Positions 1-8,686 are shown, numbered from the stretch's first letter. The stretch is DNA of 64,000 bases from Fibrobacterota bacterium (GCA_028287465.1 JAQBPO010000028.1:31860-95859), one strand, 5' to 3'. A program made the numbers and translations. The notes: generated from the letters alone by a model not told the origin.

Positions 1-1
1 T

Positions 2-316
2 TCGGGCGATCCATTGACTCCCCTGGAAGCCATGCGGCTTTTGATCGACGAGGCGGGCAAGGGGCTTAACTCCCATGTCGTGAACGCCCTCATCACCCTG
101 ATACCGGTTTTCCCCTCGGGCACCCGCATCGTGGTGGCGAAGGCGGCCAAGCCCCTGCTCATCGGGCATATCGGCATCGTCACCAAGGCCAACATCCAGG
201 ACAAGGAAAAGCCGGAAGTGGTCCTGGTGATGGACAAGTTCCGCCGGAAGATCAAGCCCATCCACCTGGATCTGACCCGGGAAAAGGGCATCGAAATCCA
301 GTTCGCCCCCCTCTGA
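2..316 (+). CDS. HD-GYP domain phosphodiesterase, C-terminal fragment
   Basis: The reading frame is open to the left edge, so this is the 3' end of a longer gene. The visible 104 residues match the tail that follows the metal-binding core of HD-GYP proteins: a segment like LTPLEAMRLL, then a helix ending FPSGTRIVV, then a small beta domain. HD-GYP enzymes hydrolyse cyclic di-GMP or related dinucleotides in the cytoplasm. The HD and GYP motifs themselves lie outside the window, so catalytic competence cannot be judged. A TTG at 14 could be mistaken for a start, but the frame continues upstream of it. Confidence 0.65.
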   Translation, partial: SGDPLTPLEAMRLLIDEAGKGLNSHVVNALITLIPVFPSGTRIVVAKAAKPLLIGHIGIVTKANIQDKEKPEVVLVMDKFRRKIKPIHLDLTREKGIEIQFAPL

Positions 317-356
317 TCCCGGTGCGCCGGCGGGTCCCGGTTGCTAGTTTAATGGG

Positions 357-857
357 ATGCCCAAATCCCGGATCCGCCTTTCCCCGGCCGCCCTATCCCT
401 TGCCGCTGCCGTCCTTTGGTCCTGCGCGGCTCCCAATCCCTACCGGCCCTTCGGCAACGGCATCGGCTATTCGGAGGTGGCCATCGCTCCCGGCCGTTTT
501 GAGATAATGTTCCAAGGCCCCCAGGATCAGGATGAATTGACGGCCAAGAAATACGCCATGGTACGCGCGGCGGAGATCGCCAAGCGCGAGAACTTCCCCT
601 ACTTCCGGATCGACCGCGCCAAGACCCGCGAAAAGGGGGAGCGCGAGACCGTCCGTGAAACCACCTATTCGGATCCCATGAACGGGTATCCCGGAAGGCC
701 ATGGCGCCGGCGCTACCGCTCGCGCGCCGTTACGCGCACGGAATGGCGCCCGGTGGCGAAAATCACCGTGACCCTGGATTCAACCGCTTGCGGCGATTGC
801 CTCTCGACCGACAGCTCCCTCGCGGAGGCGGCGAGGACCGGGATCCTGGGGCGTTGA
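357..857 (+). CDS. CC0125/CC1285-type lipoprotein
   Basis: Encodes 166 residues with a short basic N-terminus, a hydrophobic stretch and a cysteine near residue 23 (LWSCAAPNPY), consistent with a lipoprotein signal. The mature part shows the family pattern GYSEVAI, then RFEIMFQG, then a helix with RAAEIAKRENFPYFRID, as in the alphaproteobacterial CC0125/CC1285 lipoproteins of unknown function. The region around residues 95-125 is rich in Arg and may bind an anionic partner, but that is inference. No clear Shine-Dalgarno precedes the ATG. The gene stands alone between the HD-GYP fragment and a secreted lectin-like protein. Confidence 0.65.
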   Translation: MPKSRIRLSPAALSLAAAVLWSCAAPNPYRPFGNGIGYSEVAIAPGRFEIMFQGPQDQDELTAKKYAMVRAAEIAKRENFPYFRIDRAKTREKGERETVRETTYSDPMNGYPGRPWRRRYRSRAVTRTEWRPVAKITVTLDSTACGDCLSTDSSLAEAARTGILGR

Positions 858-958
858 TGCCCGTTCACGGCGCCGAGGAATCACGCCCGCAACGGAAGTA
901 ACCGCATCCCCAGGTTGATGCGGACCCGCGGGTCTTTTTCCCGCCTAACTTGGAATGC

Positions 959-1825
959 ATGTCCCGCCTCCGCTACCTGCTCTTCCCAGGGCTGCTGGTT
1001 CTCGCCCAAGCGGTCCCCCGATCGATGGCCGCTTCGGCTCCCGAGGCCCGCCTCCCGCCCGTCGGCTCCGCGGCCTGCGATGACGATTTCTCCGGTGCCG
1101 CCCTGGCCCCGGCCTGGTCCTTTCTCGACGCGGATGGGGAACCCGGCGGCGCGGCGCGCCTCGTGGGCGGCAAACTCGAGCTGATCGGGCGCGGAAGCGA
1201 CGCCTTCAAGGATGTGAACGAATTCGTGGGGGTGAAGCGCGCGGGCGTTCCGGGCGACTTCGATGTTTCCGTGAAGATCGAATCCCAGGCCGCCACCCAT
1301 GGCTGGGCCCAGGCCGGCATCCTGGCGGCCAATGACGCGGCCGATCCGTCCAAGGGGGGATATGTCCTCGTGGATGCGACCCCGGCCAACGGATTCCACG
1401 CCTTCTTCGACGGGGCGGGGACCCAAGGGACCCTGGACACCCACGTGGACGTCGGGACTTCGGCCTACCCCGTTTGGCTCCGGCTGGCGCGAACGGGGCT
1501 CCGGTTCTCCGCCTGGTATCGGACCGGTTCCCTGGGCGGATGGGTGCCCATCGCCGAGGGATTTTCGGCCCAAGGCACGGCCTCCGCGTCCCAACTCGCC
1601 TTGGTGAGCCTGAGCCATAACGATAGCGCGGACGGTAAGGCCGTATTCGACGATTTCCTCTGCCAAGGGAGCGCGGTCACCCTGGGCCCTGGCGCCGGTC
1701 CCGGCCGGTTGCGGACCGGCGCCCGTTCCGCTCCCGCTCCCGCTCCCGCCCTCCGGTACTTTTCCGTCCCGGAATTCGACGCCCGCGGCCGCTTCGTTTT
1801 GCCTGGAGACTTCGAAAAGCGTTGA
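959..1825 (+). CDS. secreted lectin-like (DUF1349/laminin-G-fold) protein
   Basis: Has a signal peptide (MSRLRYLLFPGLLVLAQAVP) followed by a single beta-sandwich domain at about residues 35-235. It begins with a DDDFSG...LAPAWSF motif and continues with GGKLELIGRG, WAQAGILA and GYVLV, the usual pattern of DUF1349/concanavalin-like glycan-binding domains. Residues 236-288 form a Pro/Ala/Gly-rich tail ending in FDARGRFVLPGDFEKR. I chose the ATG at 959 because it starts the signal peptide; the frame is open to a TTG at 950. Likely exported and binding polysaccharide or cell surface. The stop overlaps the beginning of the frame of the next gene, suggesting co-transcription. Confidence 0.6.
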   Translation: MSRLRYLLFPGLLVLAQAVPRSMAASAPEARLPPVGSAACDDDFSGAALAPAWSFLDADGEPGGAARLVGGKLELIGRGSDAFKDVNEFVGVKRAGVPGDFDVSVKIESQAATHGWAQAGILAANDAADPSKGGYVLVDATPANGFHAFFDGAGTQGTLDTHVDVGTSAYPVWLRLARTGLRFSAWYRTGSLGGWVPIAEGFSAQGTASASQLALVSLSHNDSADGKAVFDDFLCQGSAVTLGPGAGPGRLRTGARSAPAPAPALRYFSVPEFDARGRFVLPGDFEKR

Positions 1826-1833
1826 TTCAGGGT

Positions 1834-2316
1834 ATGGCCCCGATTGCGGCCGCTGCCCGATTCCTGACCGCTTTCATCGCCCTCTCCCTCTGCGTGGAAG
1901 CGGCCTCCCGGGTTTCCGGCTCCCCCGAACGTAGCATGGAAGTTACTGCGACCGCGTACAACTCCGTGCCCGGCCAGACCGATTCGCTTCCGTTCCACGC
2001 CGCCTGGGGCGATACCCTGGTCCCCGGCAGGCGCGTCATCGCCGTCTCGCGAGACCTCATCCCGCTGGGGTTGGGGCAGGACGCGAGGGTCCGCATCGAA
2101 GGGCTTCCGGGGGAATACCGGGTGATGGACAAGATGGGCGGCCGATGGAGCCGCCGTATCGATCTCTATTTCGGCAGGGACGTGGAGGCCGCCCGGGAAT
2201 GGGGCCGGCAGCGGGTCGTCATCCACTGGTTCGCGGCCGCGGATTCGGCGGTGGATCGGGTCGCGGATCGTCCGCCTTCCGCGGGCGCCCGGCATTCCGG
2301 GGATTCCTTGCGTTGA
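1834..2316 (+). CDS. secreted 3D-domain (double-psi barrel) protein
   Basis: About 160 residues: an N-terminal hydrophobic export segment followed by a 3D domain. The core pattern is VTATAYNS, then GDTLVPGRRVIAVSRD, IPLG, YRVMDKMGGRWSRRIDLYFG and VVIHWF, which carries the Asp residues that name the 3D fold. This barrel is related to the MltA lytic transglycosylase barrel and is common in cell-wall proteins. It probably acts on or binds peptidoglycan in the periplasm, although no substrate can be read from the sequence. ATG 1834 gives a compact signal peptide. It lies 8 bases after the lectin-like gene and in the same direction. Confidence 0.75.
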   Translation: MAPIAAAARFLTAFIALSLCVEAASRVSGSPERSMEVTATAYNSVPGQTDSLPFHAAWGDTLVPGRRVIAVSRDLIPLGLGQDARVRIEGLPGEYRVMDKMGGRWSRRIDLYFGRDVEAAREWGRQRVVIHWFAAADSAVDRVADRPPSAGARHSGDSLR

Positions 2317-2343
2317 TCCGGATCCGGCCCTTCGGGTCCGGTT

Positions 2344-3711
2344 TCAGGCGGCGTAGACGGTCTTGATGTTCACGAACTCCCGGATGCCGTACGCGGAAAG
2401 TTCCCGGCCGTAGCCGCTGTCCTTGACCCCGCCGAAGGGCAGGCGGGGATCCGACTGCACCAAGGCGTTGACGAAACAGTTCCCGGCCTCCAGCTCCGCG
2501 GACGCGATGCGTTCGCCCCGGGCCGGGTCGCGGGTGAAAACCGCCGCCCCCAATCCGAAGCGGCTGTCATTGGCCACGCGAACCGCATCGGCCTCGTCCC
2601 GCACCGGGATGACGGCCGCGACCGGCCCGAACAATTCCTCTTCGTAGGCGGGCATGCCCGGCTTCACGTCCGTCAGGACCGTAGGCGGGTAGAAGGCCCC
2701 CGGGCCTTCCGGAATGCGTCCGCCGCAAAGCGGGCGCGCGCCCTTGGCGATGGAGCCGTCCACCTGGCGTTGCAGCTCGTCGCGGAGATCGCGGCGTGCC
2801 AGGGGTCCGAGCATGGTCTCTTCGCGCGCGGGATCCCCGGTCGTGAAGGCGGCCATGGCCTCCGTGAAAAGCTTTTCGAAGCGGGCCCGGACCGGCTCCA
2901 CCACCAGGAAACGCTTGGCGGCGATGCAGCTCTGCCCGGAGTTGATGAGACGGCTCTTGGCGCAGATCGCCGCGGCGGATTCCAGGTCCGCGTCCTCCAG
3001 GATGAGGTAGGCGTCGCTGCCGCCGAGTTCCATGACGGATTTCTTGAGCAGGGAGCCCGCCTTGGCGGCGATGGACCTTCCGGCCTCCACGCTGCCCGTA
3101 AGGGTCACGGCCCGCACCCGCGCATCCTCCAGGATCCGGCCCACGCGGGATCCGGTAACGGGCAGGTTACGGAACAGGCCGGGAGGGAATCCCGCCCGCA
3201 GGAAGACGTCCTCTATGGCGGCGGCGCACCCTTGGACGTTCCCGGCATGCTTGAGCAGGCCCGCATTGCCCGCCATCAGGGCCGGGGCCGCGAAGCGGAA
3301 CACCTGCCAGAAGGGGAAGTTCCAAGGCATCACGGCGAGCACCACGCCCAGGGGATTGAAGGCGACGAAGCTGGATCGGGCTTCGGTTGCGACCGGTTCC
3401 GGCGCCAGGAAGGCCCGGGCATGTTCGGCGTAGTATTCGCAGCCCGCGGCGCATTTCCCGGCTTCGGCGCGGCCGTCGCGAACGGGCTTGCCCATTTCGT
3501 AGGCCATCAGGGACGCGAAGTGGGCCGCCTCCCCGCGCAGGATGGCGGCGGCCTTGCGCATGAGGTCCGCGCGATGGGCGAAGTCCGTGCGGCGCCATTC
3601 CAGGAAGGCGCGGTGGCCTTCCTCGATCGCCTGCCGGATCGCGGCGTCTTCCATTTCAGGGTATTCGGCGAGGACGCGCCCGTCGGCGGGATTGATGGAT
3701 ACGAGGGCCAT
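2344..3711 (-). CDS. NAD(P)-dependent aldehyde dehydrogenase, succinate-semialdehyde type
   Basis: A 455-residue enzyme with all hallmarks of the ALDH superfamily: Asn131 in PWNFPFW, Lys154 in the cofactor-binding region, Glu228 in MELGGSDAY and nucleophile Cys262 in SGQSCIAAKRF. Length and the N-terminal ISINPADGR-type start match short succinate-semialdehyde dehydrogenases of the Sad/GabD group. These oxidise succinic semialdehyde to succinate, with activity on other aldehydes common. The frame is open for 24 codons upstream, but ATG 3711 gives the family start. No GABA or other pathway gene adjoins it, so the physiological substrate is open. It converges on the 3D-domain gene. Confidence 0.85.
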   Translation of the reverse strand: MALVSINPADGRVLAEYPEMEDAAIRQAIEEGHRAFLEWRRTDFAHRADLMRKAAAILRGEAAHFASLMAYEMGKPVRDGRAEAGKCAAGCEYYAEHARAFLAPEPVATEARSSFVAFNPLGVVLAVMPWNFPFWQVFRFAAPALMAGNAGLLKHAGNVQGCAAAIEDVFLRAGFPPGLFRNLPVTGSRVGRILEDARVRAVTLTGSVEAGRSIAAKAGSLLKKSVMELGGSDAYLILEDADLESAAAICAKSRLINSGQSCIAAKRFLVVEPVRARFEKLFTEAMAAFTTGDPAREETMLGPLARRDLRDELQRQVDGSIAKGARPLCGGRIPEGPGAFYPPTVLTDVKPGMPAYEEELFGPVAAVIPVRDEADAVRVANDSRFGLGAAVFTRDPARGERIASAELEAGNCFVNALVQSDPRLPFGGVKDSGYGRELSAYGIREFVNIKTVYAA

Positions 3712-3828
3712 GGGCCGAAGATATCTGTTTAACCGGGCGGAATCAAGGAGGGGATTGGGAAGAGGGAGCGCCGGTCGCTGCATGGAACCGGGGCAAGCGC
3801 TTGGCGAGGGCGGCGGATCCGTGCGGGG

Positions 3829-4077
3829 TCAGGCCGCGGGTTGGTCCGTCGGCTTGAGGATCTTGCAATAGGCGCACTTGGTCTTGCGATCGAAATCGCG
3901 GATCCAGGTATGGCCTTTCGCGCAGCGGGACTCTTCCTCTTTCTGCTTCGCGCTCGTGAAGAGGTTGTTCAGGTTCTTCTTCACTTCCACGCGGTTGACG
4001 GGCTTGCCGTCGAAGCTCTGTTGGAACAGCCGATCCCGTTCCTCGTAATTGCCTTTACCCTTGCCTGAATAACCCAT
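3829..4077 (-). CDS. small basic protein with zinc-ribbon-like C-terminus
   Basis: An 82-residue, Lys-rich protein. A clear AAGGGG ribosome site sits six bases before the ATG. The C-terminal half contains RCAKGHTWIRDFDRKTKCAYCK, whose Cys-x3-His...Cys-x2-Cys spacing suggests one zinc site. The N-terminal half is polar and basic with no signal or membrane segment. It could bind nucleic acid, but there is no family I can name. It is upstream of the aldehyde dehydrogenase on the same strand with a 117-base gap. Confidence 0.55.
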   Translation of the reverse strand: MGYSGKGKGNYEERDRLFQQSFDGKPVNRVEVKKNLNNLFTSAKQKEEESRCAKGHTWIRDFDRKTKCAYCKILKPTDQPAA

Positions 4078-4214
4078 GGAAAACCCCTTCGATGTAACGG
4101 CTGGAATACCATATAGTCTAGCAAATCTACCGGTTCCGCGCCCTGGATTTCGGGACGGCGGGCCGGCTCCATCCCAAATAAACTACCAAGACCATCCTTG
4201 GCTATCTTTCCGGA

Positions 4215-4916
4215 ATGATCCAACCCGAATCCCCCATTTCCGGACCCAAAGCCCGCCAGGATCTCCTGGATCGGACCGAACGCTTCGTCCGCGATCGGCT
4301 GGAGGCGAATGCCTGCGGCCACGATTTCCACCATATCCACCGCGTCCGCGCCCTGGCCCTGCGGATCGCTCCGGAGGCCGGCGCCGATCCCTTCCTGGTC
4401 GAATTGGGCGCCTTGCTGCACGATATCGCGGACCCCAAGCTCAACGATACCCCTGAGGCGGGCCAACGCGCGCTCGCGGAATTCCTGGACTCTTGCGGCC
4501 TGGAAGCTTGCGGCCTGCCCGCCGGATTCCGGGCGCGGCTCGAGGACGTGCTCGAGCGCGTCTCGTTCGGCAGGGAGTTGGACGGCGCCCCGGCGGCCAA
4601 ATCCCCCGAGCTTCAGGCGGTCCAGGACGCGGACCGCCTGGACGCCCTCGGGGCCATCGGCATCGCGCGCACGTTCGCCTACGGGGGCAGCAAGGGCCAT
4701 CCCATGCATGATCCGGAATCGCCGCCCCGCCGCGGCCTGGATCAAAAGGCCTACCGCGAGGGGAAATCCACTAGCGCGAACCATTTCCACGAAAAGCTTT
4801 TCCTGCTGAAGGACCGCATGAACACGGCCACGGGCCGCGCCATCGCGGAGGAACGCCATCGCTACATGGCGACCTTCCTCGATCGGTTCATGGCCGAGTG
4901 GGACGGGAAAGGCTGA
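4215..4916 (+). CDS. HD-domain phosphohydrolase
   Basis: A 233-residue soluble protein with a complete HD core. There is a GHDFHHIHRV motif at residues 35-44, the metal-binding pair LLHDIAD at 68-72, and a later QDADRLDALGAIGIARTF segment with the fourth metal ligand Asp. Length and motif order match the YedJ/YpgQ-like HD hydrolases, which act on nucleotides. The exact substrate cannot be read. Its last 29 bases overlap the 3' end of the convergent secreted protein gene, so the two transcripts would be antisense there. Confidence 0.8.
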   Translation: MIQPESPISGPKARQDLLDRTERFVRDRLEANACGHDFHHIHRVRALALRIAPEAGADPFLVELGALLHDIADPKLNDTPEAGQRALAEFLDSCGLEACGLPAGFRARLEDVLERVSFGRELDGAPAAKSPELQAVQDADRLDALGAIGIARTFAYGGSKGHPMHDPESPPRRGLDQKAYREGKSTSANHFHEKLFLLKDRMNTATGRAIAEERHRYMATFLDRFMAEWDGKG

Positions 4917-5988
4917 AGACCGCCTGGACGGCCGCGTCGGCCATCGGATCGAAGCGCCGGCCGTTCAGGGAATAGTCCAGGGAAAAGGGCCGTGAAGCCC
5001 CCTGGGCCCGGCCGCGCAGGGGCGCGAGCCGGATGAGGATGCCGCTTCCGGGAATGATCGGATTCCCCTTATCGTCCACGCTCTGCACCGCCTCGAAATC
5101 GACGCCCTTCAACTTCTTCAACGCATTCAACTCCTCGTCGGGCATGCGATCGTCCGGCGCCCCGGAGATGTACCAGTTGCTCCCGTTGTCCGCCACGATC
5201 ATGCCGTATTTCTTGAGCGCGTCGATCACGATCCTGGCCGCGCGCGGGTAGGTCGTGGCGTCGAACGTGCGCTTGAGGCGGTAACGCTGTCCCATCTGGG
5301 GCGCGTCCGCGCTGGTGGTGCTTCCCGCCTGGTGCCGCGCGGGCCAGATATAGCTCTTGCGGCTGGTCTGCACGGTCATGCGGATGGCATGGTCGATCAC
5401 GCCGCGCGCGATCTCGTCGTACCGCACCAGTCCCGGCAGGATGGGCAATCCCGCCGCGTCCGCCGAGGTCCAGCCATCCGGCCGGAGCGCGTTGGAGGTC
5501 AAATCGAAACGGGCGCCGCAGGCGGCGTTCCAGGAAGAAGGCTGCGGTTGGGCCACGAAAAGTTCGTAAAGCAGTTTGGCGTCCTTGTCCACGGCCAGTA
5601 CGTGGCGATCGCCAGCGTTCGGGTCGCCGCCCTCGATGGGCGCGTTCAAGGGGATGGGATATGGGCCGGGATCGCTTTCGTCGCCATAGTCGGTAAAGTC
5701 GATTTTGATCCTGGGCTGGGCCTTGTCCACCAGAACGTAGGGGATGCCGAAGGGCGCGCCGTCGAGGACCGATCCGAAATCGGGATGCAGGGAAGTCAGG
5801 TTGCCCACGGAGGCGACCAGCTTGGCGGAATTGGGGTGGGTCGGGAATTTGGAGATGTCCCAATGCCAATAATTGTCTTCCGGGAACAGGGCGATGCCGG
5901 ATAGATCGGGCGATTGGTAGGCGAAGGCGGAGCCGGCCATCGCAGCGGCCAAGGCGAGTGCCTTCAGGGTGATTCGCTTGGAGCCCAT
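4888..5988 (-). CDS. secreted protein of unknown function (FPEDNYWHWDIS family)
   Basis: Encodes 366 residues with signal peptide MGSKRITLKALALAAAMAGSAFA. The mature protein begins with FPEDNYWHWDIS, followed by LHPDFGS, YGDESDPGPYPIP, DGWTSADAAGLPILPGLVRYDE and DHAIRMTVQ. I recognise these as conserved blocks of an uncharacterised secreted family seen in soil bacteria. The many Asp, Trp and Tyr residues would suit carbohydrate or metal binding, but no catalytic residues are identified. ATG 5988 is chosen because it starts the signal peptide; the open frame extends another 68 codons without one. It converges on, and overlaps, the HD hydrolase. Confidence 0.6.
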   Translation of the reverse strand: MGSKRITLKALALAAAMAGSAFAYQSPDLSGIALFPEDNYWHWDISKFPTHPNSAKLVASVGNLTSLHPDFGSVLDGAPFGIPYVLVDKAQPRIKIDFTDYGDESDPGPYPIPLNAPIEGGDPNAGDRHVLAVDKDAKLLYELFVAQPQPSSWNAACGARFDLTSNALRPDGWTSADAAGLPILPGLVRYDEIARGVIDHAIRMTVQTSRKSYIWPARHQAGSTTSADAPQMGQRYRLKRTFDATTYPRAARIVIDALKKYGMIVADNGSNWYISGAPDDRMPDEELNALKKLKGVDFEAVQSVDDKGNPIIPGSGILIRLAPLRGRAQGASRPFSLDYSLNGRRFDPMADAAVQAVFSLSRPTRP

Positions 5989-6285
5989 GAAACCGACCTC
6001 CGGTGGTTGCGCGCTTGTGAAGAACGTATCCCATCTTATCCGGCCGAACGCCGCCTGTAAAGGATAATGCGGATCCGCCTTCCCTAAACGGCTCCGGTGG
6101 AAATTTATGCTCGGAAAGGGTGCGCGAAGCCGGATGGACCGGGATATATTGAATCCGAGCGGAACGTTTCGTACCGGTTTCCCAGGGGTCACTCCCAGGG
6201 AACCCGTGACTGCGACTCCGTGAAAGCGCCATTCCAGAAATTCGCCGTAGGGTCGTTGAACAACCTATCCCCAGGAGGACCTCGC

Positions 6286-7248
6286 ATGTCCGGTGAGAGA
6301 ATATTGGCATTCCTTGGTAAACCGAAAATGAGTCCCCTGGAGGAACGGCTGGATGTCGAAAGCGACCGGCGGTTGTTCGGGAGCATGGGATCCGGATCCG
6401 TTCTCGGGATCGGATCCTTCCTCTTCGTCCTATCCATCGACCCGGGAGTGATTCCCTACCAGATATGGGATGGACCCGGACCTCAGGACCCGATTCCCCT
6501 TCCCCGGACCAGGGTCATCATCCCGGACGAAGCCTATCATGGCCCCATCAGGAAGCCGAAGCCCTCCAAGGTCAGGCCGGGGCAACCGGGCCATAAGGTC
6601 GCCAAGCCGCAAACGCCCCACCCCTCCGAGGATATCGGCGTTCTGGCCGCCCGGGTCATCACCTCCAAGCGCGGGAACTCCAATCTCACCGCCTACGATC
6701 TGATCGGCAATAGCCTCAACAAGGTCGATCTGGACAAGCTCACGGACTTCGGCGTTCTGAAAAGGACGGACGCTTCCCGCATCGCGGGACGACGCGGCAT
6801 GGTCGGCACGGAGAACACCGGATACTACCTGGAAGGGACCGGCGGAAAGGAGGGCGGCATCCCGATGCCAGGCATGACGGACGGCCCCATCGTCACCCGG
6901 GTCAGGAACCCGTCGGGGATCGGGAAGTCGGTGGAGATCGACAAGTTCGAGAATACGACCACGCGTTCGACGGCCTCCATCCTGGCGGTCATCCGCTCCC
7001 ATTCGCCGGGATTGCGGCACATCTACAATACCTTCCTGAAGGCGCGGCCCGGACTGGCCGGCAAGATCACCTTGCGTTTCGCCATCGCTCCCAGCGGCCA
7101 GGTGGTGGATGTGGGCCTGGCGGGCAGCACCACTTCCGCCCCGGATTTCGACGCGCAGGTGGTCTCGAAGGTGATGGCCTGGAGATTCGAACCGGTGAAG
7201 GCGATAGGTAACGACATCGTTACCGTACCGTTCAATTTCTCGGAATAG
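6286..7248 (+). CDS. AgmX/PglI C-terminal domain protein (TonB-like)
   Basis: A 320-residue protein with an excellent AGGAGG site seven bases before ATG 6286. A single hydrophobic segment lies near residues 30-48 (VLGIGSFLFVLSI). It is followed by a Pro/Lys-rich stalk (residues about 60-105) and a C-terminal domain (about 235-320) with LRHIYNTFLKARPGLAGKI, FAIAPSGQVVDVGL and VMAWRFEPVK. This is the AgmX/PglI form of the TonB C-terminal fold, known from gliding and envelope-coupling systems. Topology implies inner-membrane anchoring with the domain in the periplasm. No ExbB/ExbD genes are adjacent, so its energy partner is unknown. Confidence 0.75.
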   Translation: MSGERILAFLGKPKMSPLEERLDVESDRRLFGSMGSGSVLGIGSFLFVLSIDPGVIPYQIWDGPGPQDPIPLPRTRVIIPDEAYHGPIRKPKPSKVRPGQPGHKVAKPQTPHPSEDIGVLAARVITSKRGNSNLTAYDLIGNSLNKVDLDKLTDFGVLKRTDASRIAGRRGMVGTENTGYYLEGTGGKEGGIPMPGMTDGPIVTRVRNPSGIGKSVEIDKFENTTTRSTASILAVIRSHSPGLRHIYNTFLKARPGLAGKITLRFAIAPSGQVVDVGLAGSTTSAPDFDAQVVSKVMAWRFEPVKAIGNDIVTVPFNFSE

Positions 7249-7257
7249 GGACCGATT

Positions 7258-7279
7258 CCGGGAATCGGGAGATTCCCGG
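7258..7279. terminator. perfect 9-bp hairpin between convergent genes
   Basis: CCGGGAATC and GATTCCCGG form a perfect stem with a GGGA loop in the 38-base gap between two convergent stops. There is no T run on either side, so it may stop transcription only weakly or protect both 3' ends. Confidence 0.5.
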
Positions 7280-7286
7280 ACGAAGG

Positions 7287-7769
7287 CTAGTGGTGGTGGC
7301 CGCCGGGTCCATGGACATGCCCATGGCCCAACTCATCCGTGGTCGCCTCGCGCACGCCCACGATCTTCACGTCGAAGTTCAGATCCATTCCCGCCAGGGG
7401 GTGGTTCCCGTCCACGATGACCTTATCGTCTTCGATGCCCACGACCGTGATCACGCGGACCCCGTCGTCGCTCTCCGCTTCCAGTTCCATCCCGACCTTC
7501 AGGTCCGGGATGTCCTCGAAATTGTCCTTGGGAATGGTCTGCATCAAGGCTTCATCGCGCACTCCGTACGCTTCCTTCGCCGGGATCTGCGCCTTCAGCG
7601 CCTCGCCGGCGGATTTCCCTTCCAAGGCCTTTTCCAGGCCCGGGATCAGGTGGCCCTGGCCTTGGATGAACTGCAGGGGTTCGCCTTTGGAGGAACTGTC
7701 CAGCACCTCGCCTTTCGAGTCGGTCAGGGTATAGTCGATGGACACGACCTTATTCTTGGAAATTTGCAT
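7287..7769 (-). CDS. slyD: FKBP-type peptidyl-prolyl isomerase, SlyD-like
   Basis: A 160-residue protein starting with the SlyD pattern VVSIDYTLTDSKGEVLDSS, then FIQGQGHLIPGLEKALEGK. An insert-in-flap domain (about residues 65-125) contains AKEAYGVRDE and DGNHPLAGMDLNFDVKIVGVR. The tail GHGHVHGPGGHHH is a His-rich metal-binding segment typical of SlyD, which binds nickel and other metals and acts as a cytosolic folding factor. All expected elements are present at normal length. It lies downstream of the DUF2071 gene on the same strand. Confidence 0.92.
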   Translation of the reverse strand: MQISKNKVVSIDYTLTDSKGEVLDSSSKGEPLQFIQGQGHLIPGLEKALEGKSAGEALKAQIPAKEAYGVRDEALMQTIPKDNFEDIPDLKVGMELEAESDDGVRVITVVGIEDDKVIVDGNHPLAGMDLNFDVKIVGVREATTDELGHGHVHGPGGHHH

Positions 7770-7847
7770 GGATTGCGCTCTCGGTTGGCGGTGAATGCAG
7801 GATGGGTTTACTCGGCATAAAATAACACTTTTTCCGGCGGACTCGCC

Positions 7848-8582
7848 TCAAGGAAGGCGTTCCGGGAGCCAGGCGGCGACCTCGGTTTTCAGGGCGAAGT
7901 GCAGCAGGGGGGCGGTGTCGGGGAGCTTGAGCCCGAAGGCTTCGGTCATGGTATTGACCCTGACCAGGGCCTCGGCGGGCTGCAGGCGCCAGGGTTTATG
8001 GTGGATGGAGGTCCGGAAGATGCCGCCCTCGTCATCGGCCGCATAGAGGCAATAGCGGGCGGTGAGCCAGTCGTCGAGGGTGCCGTCGGCGGCGCGGTAG
8101 GCGGGGCCGGTGGGGGTGTAGGTCATTTCCAGGGAGGCGGGGGCGGCTCCGTGGTGGGTGCGGTGGCTGGAATAGTGGTAGGTGTCCTGCTTGAGTTCCA
8201 CCTTCATGTCCGCATCGAAATAGGGGAGATGGAAGAAGCGGCGGGCGGCCCGGACCGCTACGGGGTTGGCCGCGTCCAGGCTGAAGAACCAGACCCCGGG
8301 GATGCCGCCGCGGGTGACATAGGTGCGGACATTGAGTTCGGGAAAGGCGGACAGGCCGGGAAGTCCTGGCAGAAAGCGGGGGCGTACGCCCGCCATGCGG
8401 AAGGGGACCAGGGCGATCCAGGCCTGGCCCTGGTAGAGATCGAGTTCAAGGCCAGCGGGGATAAGGCGCCGCAGGAATCCCGCATCCACGGGCCAATGCA
8501 TGAACAGCAGGTCTTCCCAATTCATGGCCCCGACCCATCCCCGGGGATGGTGGAAGGCCGCGTTGGGCAGGAATGGGTTCAC
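7848..8582 (-). CDS. DUF2071 (YqjF-like) family protein
   Basis: Encodes 244 residues. Family blocks are visible: WEDLLFMHWPVD near the start, then LIPAGLELDLYQGQAWIALVPFRM, FPELNVRTYVTRGG, PGVWFFSLDAANP and a late TARYCLYAAD. The family belongs to the acetoacetate-decarboxylase-like fold but has no assigned reaction. I place the start at GTG 8582: it overlaps the stop codon of a short upstream frame (GTGA arrangement) and leaves the conserved tryptophan about 20 residues from the N-terminus, as in relatives. A longer frame from TTG 8708 looks non-homologous. Confidence 0.75.
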   Translation of the reverse strand: MNPFLPNAAFHHPRGWVGAMNWEDLLFMHWPVDAGFLRRLIPAGLELDLYQGQAWIALVPFRMAGVRPRFLPGLPGLSAFPELNVRTYVTRGGIPGVWFFSLDAANPVAVRAARRFFHLPYFDADMKVELKQDTYHYSSHRTHHGAAPASLEMTYTPTGPAYRAADGTLDDWLTARYCLYAADDEGGIFRTSIHHKPWRLQPAEALVRVNTMTEAFGLKLPDTAPLLHFALKTEVAAWLPERLP

Positions 8583-8686
8583 GGGCGCCGCGGGGAAGCG
8601 GGGTCCAGGGCCGGGGTCGTCCCGGCGATCCGCTTGATGTCGCCCAGGGATTCCTCCAAGGTGCCGAGCCATTTGACGCGCTTCAT
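8579..8686 (-). CDS. possible 35-residue upstream peptide coupled to DUF2071 gene
   Basis: A short frame starts at ATG 8686 (MKRVKWLGTLEESLGDIKR...) and its TGA overlaps the GTG start of the DUF2071 gene by four bases. The GTGA overlap is the normal arrangement for translational coupling. The peptide is amphipathic and basic, without a signal. No ribosome site is convincing, so it may instead be part of an untranslated leader or a misread N-terminus. Confidence 0.3.
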   Translation of the reverse strand: MKRVKWLGTLEESLGDIKRIAGTTPALDPASPRRP

